From: Haliclona indistincta | Taxonomy: Eukaryota; Porifera; Demospongiae; Haplosclerida; Chalinidae | Assembly: GCA_964017065.1 (NCBI GenBank) | Contig: OZ024788.1 | Coordinates: 13,845,452 to 13,909,451, forward strand | DNA length: 64,000 nucleotides | Direction: 5' to 3' | In this document: positions 18,186-31,619 of the stretch, piece after piece | How the letters are laid out: the number at the start of each line of letters is the position of its first letter | Numbering within the stretch: the stretch's first letter is position 1 | The notes under the pieces: generated by a model | Database searches by the model: none | Told to the model about the DNA's origin: nothing | What the model saw: the letters and a program-made list of their open reading frames with translations, nothing else | Position numbers and translations under genes: made by a program

Positions 18186-21100
18186 TCAAGTATCAAACAG
18201 TAGTGGTTCTCTTGCTAACAGCACTGGAGAGGAAGACTCATTCTCTTCATGAGGATGGGGAAACTCCAGTACAAACTGATGCTGTCCTCTATGTGAGCCA
18301 TACACTATTGATGGTGGGGATCCTGGAGGAGGTATGTCCTCTTCATCATCTTCATCAGCTAATATCTGAGGTATCTCTATATGCTCTATTCGGTCTTTAA
18401 ACCCTAGCCTTCTCTTGATCTTCCTGAGGTCAAAGTTCCACCAGAGATGCATTGCCATGGTGACAAGACAGACAACAAGAGACAGACAAACAGAGACAAT
18501 GGTTGCTATTTGATAATCCCTTGACCCGAGAGAAGCAGTAGCCAGACTAACAGTGCTCAGGAGAAATACGTTGAGAACATAAAAGACTTCAAGCAAGCTG
18601 ACGTAAATACTTTCATATACACCTTTTGTGAAAGACCAAAATGTGAGAATACCCACTACAATGGTAATGATGATGTAAGCATTGATGACAGCCAATCCTC
18701 CTGAAGTGAAGGAGAATGTCACAGTGACAGTCAGTCGCACCATCAGAGTCACTCCTGTCCAGAATCGATACTTGTCTTTGTAAGGTCCTCCATAAGCATC
18801 CAACAGTGGCTTGAACTTTGCCACAGGATTCCACCTGCAGTGCTGTGGGATACACTTGTGACTGTATCTCTCCAGCAGAGGAGCACACAACACTAAAACA
18901 GGATAAGCCAGTCCAATGACCAGGACACCACAGGAGACGACTACCAGAATAAGGTGTTTACCACTGCCATACTCAATGTTCCCATCTACACTCCACAATG
19001 TCAGTATACTGCCATTGCATGGCAGCTGAGACATAGATAGAGCATTAGTGACTGTGAGTAGGATTTTAGTGTAAGACATGAGAAACAGTGTAGCTAGTGC
19101 TGGGACAGCATGAGAGCCACACAACCTGCAAAGCCACACAGAGTAGCGACAGCCCACAATAATACCACCCATGAGCAGGAACAGGTAAGCAGGAAAGACA
19201 AACTGTAGCCAAGTGTTCCAGTAGCCATCCAGTCCATCAAACAAGCACACTTCAATACCCAGGTCAAGGTTGAGCCATGAGATGAACTGGCTCACCACTG
19301 GAACACTACCATTTGGGAAGAAGAAAGCTTCATTGAGCTTCACCATATTAGCATAGAACAGTAGTCCATTGATAGTTCCAACAGAGACACTCAAGTTGAG
19401 GAACATCAGCACAGCCACCAAAACTATGCCAGCGGGGGCAAACACTAGCAACAAGAAAAGATACCAGTTAGAGCAAGTATCACAGTGGTTGGATCCCAGC
19501 ATGATACTAAGGTGAGACTGGCATTGTCCACAGAGTATACCTGTTCTATTGGCCACACACTGACGATCAGGTGCCATGATGTCAAATGAGACATTGGATT
19601 GAATGCAGTAGTGAAAAGGACAATTAGTAGTACCTGTTATACACCGAGTATTGTTGATGTAGCCAAACCAGCTGTTGCCTTGTCTTAAGAACCTATAAGG
19701 TGTGGCTGACAGATTGCATTGAACATTGCTAGTATCCAAGAATCGCTCACAGTGACACTGTCCTGAGATCTGAGTGAATCCAATTGGACATTCTAGAATG
19801 TCCACTCCAATAGACACACCTAATCCTTGTACTACATTCTTCACTCTGATATCAACCAGTGCTGTTGTTGAGGATGTGTTCTGCAGGAGAATGTGGAGCA
19901 GGAAACAGTTAGTAGTCTGATCTTGTCCGTAGTGTCGAACTAGTGTTGCATGTTGAGCAGTGAGCTGCACATCACCAGGACTTGTACCACCATAGTATCC
20001 TACTGTTGCTATTAGTGTGTTGATCTCTAGTCCTGGATATGTTTGTATGTGATGGGTCCTATCAGAGCAGTCTGGTAAGTTAGTGGTGGTGTTACAGAAG
20101 CAGACCACGATGGGGTCAGAGGACATGGAGGAGAGTCTGTCAGTGTTTCTGAAATGAAGATGTTTTATGAGAGGAGTGTCAAAGTACCATGAGGTTTCAT
20201 TAGGATTGCCTAGATGTGGTAGTCGGCTTGCTGATGAGTACCAATTTTCTGTCTTCCAACAGCCCATCAGTATAGCTCCATACGTATCACTTCCTCCTTC
20301 TCCTGCCCTGTTTCCTGAGAAGATTACTGAGCTAGAATCATTTGCAAATTCCATCGTGCTGTGATTGCTTATGAATACTATACTTTTTAGCAGAGATTGT
20401 GCAGATTGTGTTACAAGTATTGCTCCTCCTTGTTTATCAGCAGTGTTGTTGTAAAGCAGTAACTCTCCTCCAATGTTAATATTAAAGAAATTAAAAAGAT
20501 TTCTATCGAAATCAAAAGGATGTAGTGATGAAGAAATCTACCACTGGTTTACAAAGTAAACCAACAAGGAACAAGCATAGAATGGTAACACGATTGACTT
20601 GCTAACAGACCATAGATCCCTACATCAGTGGCTGCTGTGGCCAGACTATAGCTAGTTAAGCTATTTACTGTTGACTGACACTTTGAATAGAATTCAGCTT
20701 GTGACAAAATATTGATCTTATGTACAGCCACTGATGTAGGGATCTATGGTCTGTTAGCAAGTCAATCGTGTTACCATTCTATGCTTGTTCCTTGTTGGTT
20801 TACTTTGTAAACCAGTGGTAGATTTCTTCATCACTACATCCTTTTGATTTCGATAGAAATCTTTTTAATTTCTTGTTTGTGTCCTTTTTTCTTTTTAGTG
20901 AAGTGCAGTTCAATATCATGCATGTACGGAGAAGTCTTTGTTTCCATCATTAGTTAAGTATTCCTGTTGTTGATGGCTTTTCTTAAACTTGTAGCTAAAA
21001 TTGTTAAGTTGTACGTATCAGGTCTGCCTGGTCGCCTACGCATGCGCAGTGCATACGAGCCCCGCCCACACTTGTTTGTAGACCTAGCTATTTTTTATAC

Positions 21101-23212
21101 GGCGGTTATAATTATCTGGCAAGTGTAGAATGGCGATCCTACACGAGCTTACCGTTCTTAGAAGACTCCAGACAAATGCCGGGTGTGTGTTCTCCGTGAT
21201 AGTGATCCACTCGGCGCAGCGATACTTTAGCTGCTTTGTCACGTGCGCTACCCATTGCTTGGTCACGTGCGTATTGCGCAATCACAATAATGGCGTCTAA
21301 CACTAAGCTGACAATGGATCACGATCGAGAAATCGCGGAACTTAGATCACCGTTACGCTAAAAACAAAGCTCAAAAGGCACATGCCAGGAGAATTTCACG
21401 ACTGTTCGTGGATGTTTTGGTCTCGGCACTGCTCGCGTAAAGGCGCTAGGCGAGTTGAAGAAAGAAAGAAAGAAGAAAACGAAGATGACGAAACTCGATT
21501 TTCACCGTTTCCAGGTTCGTCACTTTAGTAACAATTTCGAGCAATCTCCTTGCTACTGTAAGATGGGGCAACGCCAGAGAGCAGATCAAAGTGTCTAAAG
21601 ACGTATAAAATTCAACACCAGGCGAAATATCAGCGTTTGAACGCTAATACATTGTATGTAGCCGCCATCTTGTTTTCTCGTTCATCCCTACATAGGGAGT
21701 CACTACCGTGCCTCCCTAATAGGATGAAGATATTGTAATACCAGCTCCCTGAGTGTTTCTATTATTTTGTATCACATTGCGTCCACTGAATGTTGCAAAA
21801 GCTTCAATCAGTGTGATTCCAGTCATATTGTTGTCCGATATAATGCAAGAGTGAATTACTGCATCTCCACGTTGAATTGTGATTACTGAGTGAAAATCAC
21901 CATGACTAGTGTTGTTGGAAAATATACAGTTGATGATAATTGCCTGGACTTGATGCAAGTAAATAACTATAGGAAAGCCTGTGCTTCCTATAAATTGGCA
22001 GTTTTCCATTAGTAATGCATTGTTAATGTCTATATTATCGCCGTATAGTTGGAAACCAATCGATCCTATATTGACAAACCTCATGCTGGTATTAGTGATC
22101 AGCACACTAGCACAGCAGCCTTCAATAATCACACTATTGAGGGAGTACGCTTTTGTGAACACAGTTGAGTTCAGCATTGAGATCTGAACACGAATGGTAT
22201 CTGATGGTTGTTTATTAGATAATTCTATACTTATGTCACTAGCAAAATCAGCACTGTTATTCAAAAACTCTGTTTTATCAATAATAAGGTTGAATGATTG
22301 AATGTCAACGTCAATGTACATTCCTCCACCAAGTGCCGCAGTTCCATTAAAGAAGACGCAATTACTGACAACAAGTGTAACAATACCATTACCAGACAAA
22401 TCTGCTGATATGCCTCCACTATATACAGCTATACCATGCGAAAATTTTAAATTATTGATAGAAATTTTGAGCTGTCCTCCAAAATTCGAAAACAATGTCA
22501 AACCTCCTCCAACAGCACCACAACACTTGGTCATGTTGGAGTGTGATAGCTCTAATGTAGTATTGCTGTACTGAGTATCATAGACAATGCCTACTCCACC
22601 ACCATACTGGTAGTGTGAGGAGACACTGAGATCACACAATGCTGAATGATAGTAGGAGCAGTTGGTGATTATAACATTGCCACAGTTAAGAACATGTAGT
22701 CCATATCCTGTCATGTGTTGTATTGAATTCTTGTGAAAGAGTAAGCTTTGGACAGAAACAAAAGTGAAAACACCAAAACTGTACTGAACTCCGTGAGCCC
22801 CACTACAGTTGACTACTGTAAGACCTTCAACAGTGATGTTATGAGATGTATTAAAGTGGAACCCTCCTCTCCCTCTGGTGCAGTTGATAATGACAGTAGA
22901 CTGCATCACAGTCTCCTCAGCTCCTGCTACCGGCCACGGACCTTGTCCCTTCAGAGTCAGGTTGTGTACATTACTGACATGTACAGGATCCTCTTTGTCG
23001 AAGCTGTGTTCTCCTTCCAAGAAGATGATGGTGGTGTCAGAGGTGAAGTAGTAGTCAGGCTGGGAGATGTAGTAGGAGAGGTTGTGGCATACCTGGTGTG
23101 GAGGACATTGACCAGCTGCATCATCAGCTGTGACATAGTAGACATCAGTGGCTGTGAAAGCAGTGGAAGATACAGCCAACAACAGCAGCAACACTAGTAG
23201 TGCAGCAGCCAT
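18186..23212 (-). pseudogene. Beta-helix/multi-TM receptor-like gene, copy 1, split by an element insertion
   Basis: The N-terminal part is 21721-23212: signal peptide, then a right-handed beta-helix-like ectodomain with repeated N-x-[ST] glycosylation sites. The C-terminal part is 18186-20482: the end of the ectodomain, a Cys-rich segment CGQCQSHLS, about eight membrane spans, and a cytoplasmic tail with SPPSIVYGSHRGQHQFVLEF. A 1.2 kb element (20483-21720) interrupts it after ...NTQGAGITISSSY. Removing the element restores one frame corresponding to residues 1-1274 of copy 3, so the break is recent and nothing else is lost. The element has no GT-AG ends, so it is not an intron. Whether a truncated secreted ectodomain of about 498 aa is still made is unknown. 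Confidence 0.8.
20483..21720 (-). mobile_element. Hairpin-foldback element, copy a
   Basis: Read on the minus strand, the end at 21694-21717 is a 24-nt hairpin (stem AGGGAG..CTCCCT, loop region CGGTAG). It is followed by TATGTAGGGATGAACGAG and CAAGATGGCGGCTAC. The other end is a 150-bp foldback (20485-20634 and 20725-20874). Between them is a short GAAA tract (near 21461-21475) in the position where the sister copies carry long microsatellites. No ORF is seen. It lies inside receptor copy 1. Confidence 0.8.
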
Positions 23213-23759
23213 CAGCTAGTCAGTGATCTTACTTCAAGATTTAAAACTTCTTCCAAATAATTTAAAACTAAGAGGAGACGCTATTTATAAAGTGTTTACA
23301 TAAATTAATTCAGACATGCGAGGATGGTTAATCACCACTCATAATGTCTTGAAGCCAGTCTCAAAACTAGCAGTGCATACCATAGCTTGAAATTGACTAA
23401 TCATGCCATGCATTAGTGACATACCAACTTTAATTGGTTCTCGTTAAAGCAGTGGAATATACAGCCAACAACAGCAGCAACACTAGTAGTGCAGCAGCCA
23501 TCAGATAATGCAGCTAGTCAGTGCCGGTCCTATGTATTGATCAATGCTGCCAAATAGACTAAATGAGTCTTGATGATTGAGCGTGTATGTAACTTCACAC
23601 AGTATCATAACCGAGAGACATGCAATATGCATTTGTAAGTTTAACCAATTTCACACGTGTTCATAGAGTAATTGACAATATTATTATTAACCGTTTTTTA
23701 TAACTACATCGTCATTAACATATTAAAGAAAGTATTGTTAAAATTTCTGCTCCTCGTTG
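23213..23759. other. Receptor copy 1 promoter region and AGPS-array junction
   Basis: The shared upstream region of the receptors is followed by a truncated copy of the receptor signal-peptide exon (minus, ATG near 23502, only the first 20 codons or so), then the 3' flank of the AGPS exon unit. Confidence 0.55.
23281..23289 (-). promoter_or_regulatory. TATA-like box of receptor copy 1
   Basis: On the minus strand tataaatag lies 69 bp before the ATG at 23212. The surrounding gcgtctcctctt is conserved in copies 2 and 3. Confidence 0.55.
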
Positions 23760-24447
23760 TCATGGTAACAAGTTACCACAGCCGAACACATTGGTAGGAT
23801 CTATTTGTTGTTTGAGAGCTCTAATCATGTCCACTCCTAGACCAGAGAGACTCTGCTCCATCCATTGCTTACGTATCTTACCGACTGCATAACAATTATG
23901 ATAAACAATAAAACAGTGATAATGTCACATACTAATTATTGTAGAGATCTATTCAATAATAAATAGTATTTCATGTTTCATGAAGTTTCATGGAGAAAAT
24001 AATTTTCAAAATTACATGCTATTCGGATTTCGGAGTAACAACAAGAATAGACCACCATTAAAGGCACATTCATGTAAATATTCTCCAGCAAAATGTCCCA
24101 CTTGTATCCTGTTATGATCATACTGCATTACATTGCTGCTATAGTCCTCATAAACAGGTCAATAATGGGACTATTGTCTGAGCACGACTCACCGGAATGC
24201 ATCATGTGTCAACTGCATACTATTAACAATGGACTAGGTATTAACCCATTGTGACACCGATTTGTTCGTGGTACATAACTGACACATTTTTATGCATGCT
24301 TGATTTTACAGTAAATTCATGCTTAACAGAGTATGGAAAACTTTGTTTTGTCATGCAGGTGTGCATGGATCAAATGACATGTCACTAACCTCCATAATGG
24401 TGAGATAAGCTCCCTCCATTAGCCATGATCTCATCACGAGCTGATGC
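23760..24447 (-). pseudogene. AGPS: AGPS C-terminal exon pair, unit 1
   Basis: Minus strand: penultimate exon 24390-24447 encodes ASARDEIMANGGSLSHHYG, and last exon 23760-23884 encodes VGKIRKQWMEQSLSGLGVDM...NVFGCGNLLP and stop. This is the C-terminal cap of alkyl-dihydroxyacetonephosphate synthase, the peroxisomal flavoenzyme that forms the ether bond in plasmalogen synthesis. The family's His-His-His motif reads HHY here. The donor is gttagt. No FAD-domain exons are present, so this is an orphan 3' fragment. Confidence 0.8.
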
Positions 24448-24589
24448 CTGTTGGTAAAACAATAACATAACATAGATCAAGAGCCCTACACACTTATAAA
24501 TTATACTCAGTTACAATAATGAATCATTGCTGGTACTAGAAGGCACAATGCAAGCAAACCAGCTTGTGGCTGGGCTAGAAACATGCAGA

Positions 24590-24670
24590 CCCTAGGCCTA
24601 TCCTCTCTGTAGCAGAACCCTAGGCCTATCCTCTCTGTGGCAAAACCCTAGGCCCAGCTCTCTGTGGCAG
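24590..24670. repeat. 27-bp minisatellite, about 3 units
   Basis: Units cctaggcctatcctctctgt-ggcagaac. It marks the junction between AGPS intron sequence and the receptor signal-peptide fragment in each array unit. Confidence 0.8.
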
Positions 24671-24708
24671 TTGCATGATAACTGTATAGTTGTGTGTTAC
24701 AGCATCTT

Positions 24709-24888
24709 TCAGTGTTCTCCTTCAAAGAAGATGATGGTAGTGTCAGAGGTGAAGTAGTGGCATATCTGGTGTGGAGGACATTGACCAGCTGCATCATCAG
24801 CTGTGACATACATGTAGTAGACATCAGTGGTCGTGAAAGCAGTGGAAGATACAGCAAAAAACAGCAGCAACACTAGTAGCGCAGCCAT
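24709..24888 (-). CDS. Mini-ORF: receptor signal peptide plus truncated N-terminus (59 aa), unit 1
   Basis: ATG at 24888 to TGA at 24709. MAALLVLLLFFAVSSTAF is a signal peptide, followed by VTADDAAGQCPPHQICHYF and ending FEGEH. Relative to the receptor an in-frame 33-bp deletion removes NLSYYISQPDY, and the frame stops right after GEH. It is an open mini-protein repeated in three further units. Expression is unknown, and it may be only a fragment. Confidence 0.45.
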   Translation of the reverse strand: MAALLVLLLFFAVSSTAFTTTDVYYMYVTADDAAGQCPPHQICHYFTSDTTIIFFEGEH

Positions 24889-25129
24889 TAGCTAGTCAGT
24901 GCAGGTCCTATGTATTGATCAATGCTGCCAGATAGAGCAAATGAGTCTTGATGATTGAGCGTATATGTAACATCACAGTGTCATAACTGAGACATGCAAT
25001 ATGCATTTGTAAGTTTAACCAATTTCACACTTGTTCATTGAGTAATTGACGATTATTAGCCGTTTTTTATAACATTAACATATTAAAGAAAGTACAAAAA
25101 TGTAGTGTTAAAATTTTTGCTCCTCGTTG

Positions 25130-25801
25130 TCATGGTAACAAGTTACCACAGCCGAACACATTGGTAGGATCTATTTGTTGTTTGAGAGCTCTAATCATGT
25201 CCACTCCCAGACCAGAGAGACTCTGCTCCATCCATTGCTTACGTATCTTACCAACTGCACAATAATTATGATAAACAATAAAACGGTGATAATTTACTAT
25301 GTCACACACTAATTAATGTAGAGATCTATTCAATAATAAACAGTATTGTGGAAGTTTCATGGAGAAAATAATTTTCAAATTACATGATATTCGGATTTCG
25401 GAGTAACAACAAGAATAGACCACCATTAAAGGCACATTCATGTCCAGCAATATTTCCCACTTGTATCCTGTTATGAGCATACTGCATCACATTGCTGCTA
25501 TAGTCGTCATAAGCAGGTCAATAATGGGACTACTGTCTGAGCATGACTCACCAGAATGCATCATGTGACAACTGCATACTATAAACAATGGACTAGGTAT
25601 TAACCCATTGTGACACAGATTTGTTCGTGGTACATGACTGGCACATTTTTATGCATGCTTGATTTTACAGTAAATTCATGCTTAACAGAGTATGGAAAAT
25701 TTTGTTTTGTCATGCAGGTGTGCATGAATGACATCTCACTAACCTCCATGATGGTGAGATAAGCTCCCTCCATTAGCCATGATCTCATCACGAGCTGATG
25801 C
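25130..25801 (-). pseudogene. AGPS: AGPS C-terminal exon pair, unit 2
   Basis: Penultimate exon 25744-25801 (...GGSLSHHHG, triple His intact) and last exon 25130-25254 (VGKIRKQW...FGCGNLLP). Both exons are open and splice-competent in phase 1. Upstream exons are absent. Confidence 0.8.
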
Positions 25802-25937
25802 CTGTTGGTAAAACAATAACATAACATAGGTCAAGAGTCCTACCCACTTATATACTCAGTTACAAAAATGAATCATTGCTAGTACTAGAAGGCACAATGC
25901 AAGCAAACCTGCTTGTGGCTGGGCTAGAAACATGCAG

Positions 25938-26048
25938 AACCCTAGGCCTATCCTCTCTGTAGCAGAACCCTAGGCCTATCCTCTCTGTGGCAGAACCCTA
26001 GGCCTATCCTTTCTGTGGCAGAACCCTATAGCCCAGCTCTCTGTGGCA
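25938..26048. repeat. 27-bp minisatellite, about 4 units
   Basis: Same unit as 24590-24670, with one more copy. Confidence 0.8.
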
Positions 26049-26087
26049 GTTGCATGATAACTATATAGTTGTGTGTTACAGCATCTT

Positions 26088-26261
26088 TTAGTGTTCTCCT
26101 TCCAAGAAGATGATGGTAGTGTCAGAGGTGAAGTAGTGGCATATTTGGTGTGGAGGACATTGACCAGCTGCATCATCAGCTGTGACATAGTAGACATCAG
26201 TGGTTGTGAAAGCAGTGGAAGATACAGCAAAAAACAGCAGCAACACTAGTAGCGCAGCCAT
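26088..26261 (-). CDS. Mini-ORF: receptor signal-peptide fragment (57 aa), unit 2
   Basis: ATG at 26261, stop TAA at 26088-26090. Same architecture as at 24709-24888, including the 33-bp in-frame deletion (QICHYF) and termination after GEH. The array period ATG to ATG is 1373 bp. Confidence 0.45.
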   Translation of the reverse strand: MAALLVLLLFFAVSSTAFTTTDVYYVTADDAAGQCPPHQICHYFTSDTTIIFLEGEH

Positions 26262-26492
26262 TAGCTAGTCAATGCAGGTCCTATGTATTGATCAGTGCTG
26301 CCAGATAGAGCAAGTGACTCTTGATGCTCGAGCGTATATGTAACTTCACAGTGCCATAACTGAGACATGCAATATGTATTTGTAAGTTTAACCAATTTCA
26401 CACTTGTTCATTGAGTAATTGACAATTATTAGCCGTTTTTTATAACATTAACATATTAAAGAAAGTATTGTTAAAATTTCTGCTCCTCGTTG

Positions 26493-26616
26493 TCATGGTA
26501 ACAGGTTACCACAGCCGAACACGTTGGTAGGATCTATTTGTTGTTTGAGAGCTCTAATCTGTCCACTCCTAGACCAGAGAGACTCTGCTCCATCCATTGC
26601 TTACGTATCTTACCAA
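26493..26616 (-). pseudogene. AGPS: AGPS last exon, unit 3 (frameshifted)
   Basis: The last exon is 124 nt instead of 125. A base is missing in the stretch encoding VDMIRAL (ctctaatctgtcc near 26556). The intron beyond it is cut by the element starting at 26946, and no penultimate exon remains. Confidence 0.8.
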
Positions 26617-26945
26617 CTGAACAATAATTATGATGAACAATAAAACAGTGATGTCACTCACTAATAATTGTAGAGATCTATTCAATAATAAACAGCAGGA
26701 GCACATGAACAGTATTCCGGAAATTTTATGGAGAAAAAAAATCAAAATTACATGCTATTCGGATTTCGGAGTAACAACAAGAATAGACCACCATTAAAGG
26801 CACATTCATGTCCAGCAAAATTTCCCACTTGTACTTCTCACATTGCTGCTATAGTCGTCATAAGCTTGACAGAAACAGGTCAATAATGGGACTATTGTCT
26901 GAGCACGACTCACCGGAATGCACCATGTGTCAACTGCATACTATT

Positions 26946-28276
<1,331 letters not shown>

Positions 28277-28476
28277 NNNNNNNNNNNNNNNNNNNNNNNN
28301 NNNNNNNNNNNNNNNNNNNNNNNNNNNNNNNNNNNNNNNNNNNNNNNNNNNNNNNNNNNNNNNNNNNNNNNNNNNNNNNNNNNNNNNNNNNNNNNNNNNN
28401 NNNNNNNNNNNNNNNNNNNNNNNNNNNNNNNNNNNNNNNNNNNNNNNNNNNNNNNNNNNNNNNNNNNNNNNNNNNN
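28277..28476. other. Assembly gap (200 N)
   Basis: Placeholder of unknown true length. It should contain the second foldback arm of element b and most of a second PH type 1 gene, whose last codons follow at 28477. Confidence 0.99.
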
Positions 28477-28497
28477 AGAAGAAGAAAGCTAATATAA
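28477..28497 (+). pseudogene. PH type 1 gene, second copy: last seven codons after the gap
   Basis: Encodes RRRKLI and TAA, the same ending as at 12433, and is followed by the same 3' flank. This shows the duplicated module extends leftward into the gap. Confidence 0.7.
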
Positions 28498-28695
28498 CAC
28501 TTTTTATGACACTTTTTAAAGTTGTGTTTTAGAGAACAGAATTATACACAGCACTCGTGCACTCAATTTTTATTGTAAATATTCTTGTGTTTTTTTCTAT
28601 GAATAATAATACATGTAATAATTTAATTCCGGTTATTATTATAATTGCGGAGAAGTGATTTATTTACAGATTCGCTGTAAGGCTAGCTGCAGATA

Positions 28696-31619
28696 ATGGC
28701 TGACGCTAACGATAAAGACGTAGTTGAAGTCGTAAACAATAACGTGACAGAGGAGAATGATACGTGGCTAACGGATGCTGATGGAAACGACAAAACTGCT
28801 GAAGAAGAGGATACGTGGAAAGTTCCTGCAGATCAAAAAGAAGAAAGCACTGAGGATACGTGGAGAGTTCGTGCAGATAAAAGAGAAGAAAGCACTGAGG
28901 ATACGTGGAGAGTTCCTGCAGATCAAAACGAAGAAAGCATTGAGGATACGGGGAGAGTTCCTGCAGATAAAAGAGAAGAAAGGGATACGTCTAAAGATCC
29001 AACTGATGAAATCAAGACTGGAACCGATAAAGAAGCTGCTGTGAGCCAAAGCAACTCTGGTGAAGAAGTGAAGTCAAAGAATGAAGCAGCAGCCGAGGCT
29101 GATCCAGCAACAGCCGAGACTGATCCAGCAACAGCCGAGACTGATCCAGCAACAGCCGAGACTGATCCAGCAATACTCATGTCAGGAAATCTGCTACGAC
29201 AAGGTACCTTTCAAGTTGATACAATGAGTATTTTTGGTGTTAATGTTACCTGCAGGCACCATTAACCCAAGGTGGAGAAAAAGCTACTTCGTGTTGAAGG
29301 ACAAGAAGCTATTGTTTGTTAAGACGGTGCAGGATGATCTAGCCAAACCTGATGGAGTAACTGATCTGACATTAGGACGAGGAGTCCGATCTAAGGAGGA
29401 GTGCTCCAAGTCAGTAGAATGGCCGGATGATGTCGAGAAGGAACAGTGCTTTGGTGTTGCTGTGGAGGACGGTACTTACTATCTTGTCGGAAGAGAGGCT
29501 GAAATTGTCAAGTATGTGCACATTGGATTATTGATATCCTTCATTTTGAATTCACAATACAAAAATACAGCAAGTGTGATGGTCACAAGGTGTACTTGAC
29601 TGCCAAACCATTATCATGTTTCTAATTGATATACTACTATCAATCATGTTCTTGATTGCATTGATAATAATTATGACCACAATCTATAAACTTAACAAAC
29701 AAACGATTGAAAGATGTCAATGATCAAATTCTGAGTATGCAATTTTCAATTTTCTTACAGAAAATGGAAAGATGCACTGGGGAAGGTCATTAAAGAGGTG
29801 AGTTTTCAATATAGCACACTGAGTAAACTGTGGTCCTAGATTGCAGAGGTTATCAGAATAGCTCACTAGGTTCACTATAGAATCCTTATAAATAGTCTGT
29901 GTGCTGCAGTTATCATGGACCAATGAAGCCTGCAATCTGTAGCACTGTAAATAGTGTGGGCTAGATTATGTGAGTGGTACTATCCCTGAGATTGATAAAA
30001 TCTGGTAAATCTAAAATAAGTACAAATTCAGTTGAACTTGTGGATTTTTAAGGTACGTGCAAATATCGACAACCTTTAATAGGTGCCCAGAGCTTATTTT
30101 GTGCAAAAGTGTACATCCTTTATACATATACGTATTTCAATAATATTATTTTGCAGCTACCATTCGATCTACAGTAATTTACTCAATGAGGTAAAACATT
30201 TTCTCGGCATTGATCGATCTGTTACTGAGATTGATTTTTTTTAATGGAGTGTGCATTCGTTGTGCTTAATTGAAAGTCTCGGTAGCATTTTACCTTCATA
30301 TTCAGCACCAATGTTATTGCACAAGGGTTGAATTGTTTGTATGATGTTGTGCTTCAGTTTAGTACCAAGACTAGTGACAACAGTGATGAAGATGTGGAGG
30401 GCATGCCAGAGACCATACCTATCAAAATCGCTCGAGGGGTTGCCAAGGTTGCCTCCAAATTGCTGCCCTTCATAGCTACGACTGGGATAGTGGATGGTGA
30501 TGGAGCTGAGATGCTCAAGGATGCTGGCACTGCTATAGAAAAGCAAGAAGAGATGGGTCGCAATGCTTCAATGACCGATCGAGTCAAGGCAGGAGGTTAG
30601 GTTACTAAGATAGGTTGGACTTTGACCTTTTATAAACACATGAACAGCTTCTAGTGCAGTGGGTGCTGGAGGCAAGCTGTCACATGATCAATATGTGGGT
30701 GTGGCTGGTGATGTTGTCAAGCAACAACTTGACGATGATAAGAAAATGTCTCCTCAAGAGCGAGCTGCTCAGATGGTGGGCACTGCTAGCAAGGGCTTGG
30801 CTAAAACTGATCTGGTGGCTAATAATGAAGCGGCTAAAGGTAAAACATACAGTCAAGTTTATTGTTATCACTATAATCATATTTTGTGTTTACATTTCAC
30901 TCTCACTCACTCACTCACTCACTCACTCACTCACTCACTCACTCTCTCTCTCTCTCTCTCACACACACTCTCTCTCTCTAGTTGCATTGCAGACAGGAAG
31001 TGTGGTTGCTGATGTAACAAAAGATCAGTTTGCAGCAGGAGAAAATGCTACTCCACAGCAGAGAGCCATGAGAGCAGTGGGTGTGGCTGCCAAAGGAGTC
31101 AGTACTATAGGACCAGTAGCTGATAATGAGATTGCTAAAGGTGCCGCAGAGAGATCATTTATGAATATAAGTAGCTTCTACTGTTTGCTTCCTAGCTACA
31201 ATGTAGCTTGCTATTATAGACATGTTCCGCTGTACTGCTTGATCTCAGACAGTTTCACTTTATAGATCCCTAGCTATAATCTGCTTTCAGATCATGTTAC
31301 TGTTACAATTCAAGACATTTTTCATACACAGATGTTCTCAAAGTGGGCGGAGGTGTAGTCTACGATGAGGGGAAAGCTGATACAGATGCTACTGTAGGAG
31401 AGAGACTAGCCATTGGAGTAGGTTCGTATCTCAGAGTCACATAACTGTTCTATAATTCTTCAATCTTTCTGTTTCGTCTCTCTCAAAGCTTCAGTCGCAG
31501 GTGGAGCTGCTGAAGAAGTCAAGAATGATGATTCGGCCAAGGCAGTGTTTAAAGTGACAGAAGAGTCTGCCAAAAATGTGGAGAAGGTGATGAAAAAAGA
31601 GCGAAATGACAAGAAATAA
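28696..31619 (+). CDS. PH-domain repeat protein type 2, copy B (about 532 aa, intact)
   Basis: Eight exons: 28696-29203, 29256-29511, 29761-29797, 30358-30595, 30648-30839, 30982-31140, 31332-31421 and 31501-31619. An alternative acceptor at 31489 adds four codons in frame. Residues 1-160 are acidic and low-complexity. Four 15-residue units EDTW-K/R-V-x-AD-x-x-EES (about 38-97) are followed by four AETDPAT units (about 134-159). The PH domain (about 163-275) has RWRKSYFVL, a DLTLGRGV strand and the 37-nt helix exon KKWKDALGKVIKE. Exons 4-8 encode repeats ending SMTDRVKAGG, SPQERAAQMVG, TPQQRAMRAVG and TVGERLAIGVG, each at a phase-1 junction. AATAAA follows at 31740. The function beyond likely membrane/phosphoinositide binding is unknown. 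Confidence 0.85.
30896..30979. repeat. (CTCA)n/(CT)n tract before exon 6
   Basis: Pyrimidine-rich microsatellite ending at the acceptor ctctag (30980-30981). Confidence 0.9.

Noticed and set aside
20483..21720. Treating the insertion in receptor copy 1 as an intron
   Set aside because: Ends are not GT-AG on the gene strand, sister elements occur outside genes, and copy 3 is uninterrupted.
24390..26261. A chimeric gene splicing the signal-peptide fragment to AGPS exons
   Set aside because: The mini-ORF stops before any convincing donor, so an in-frame fusion is not supported by the sequence alone.
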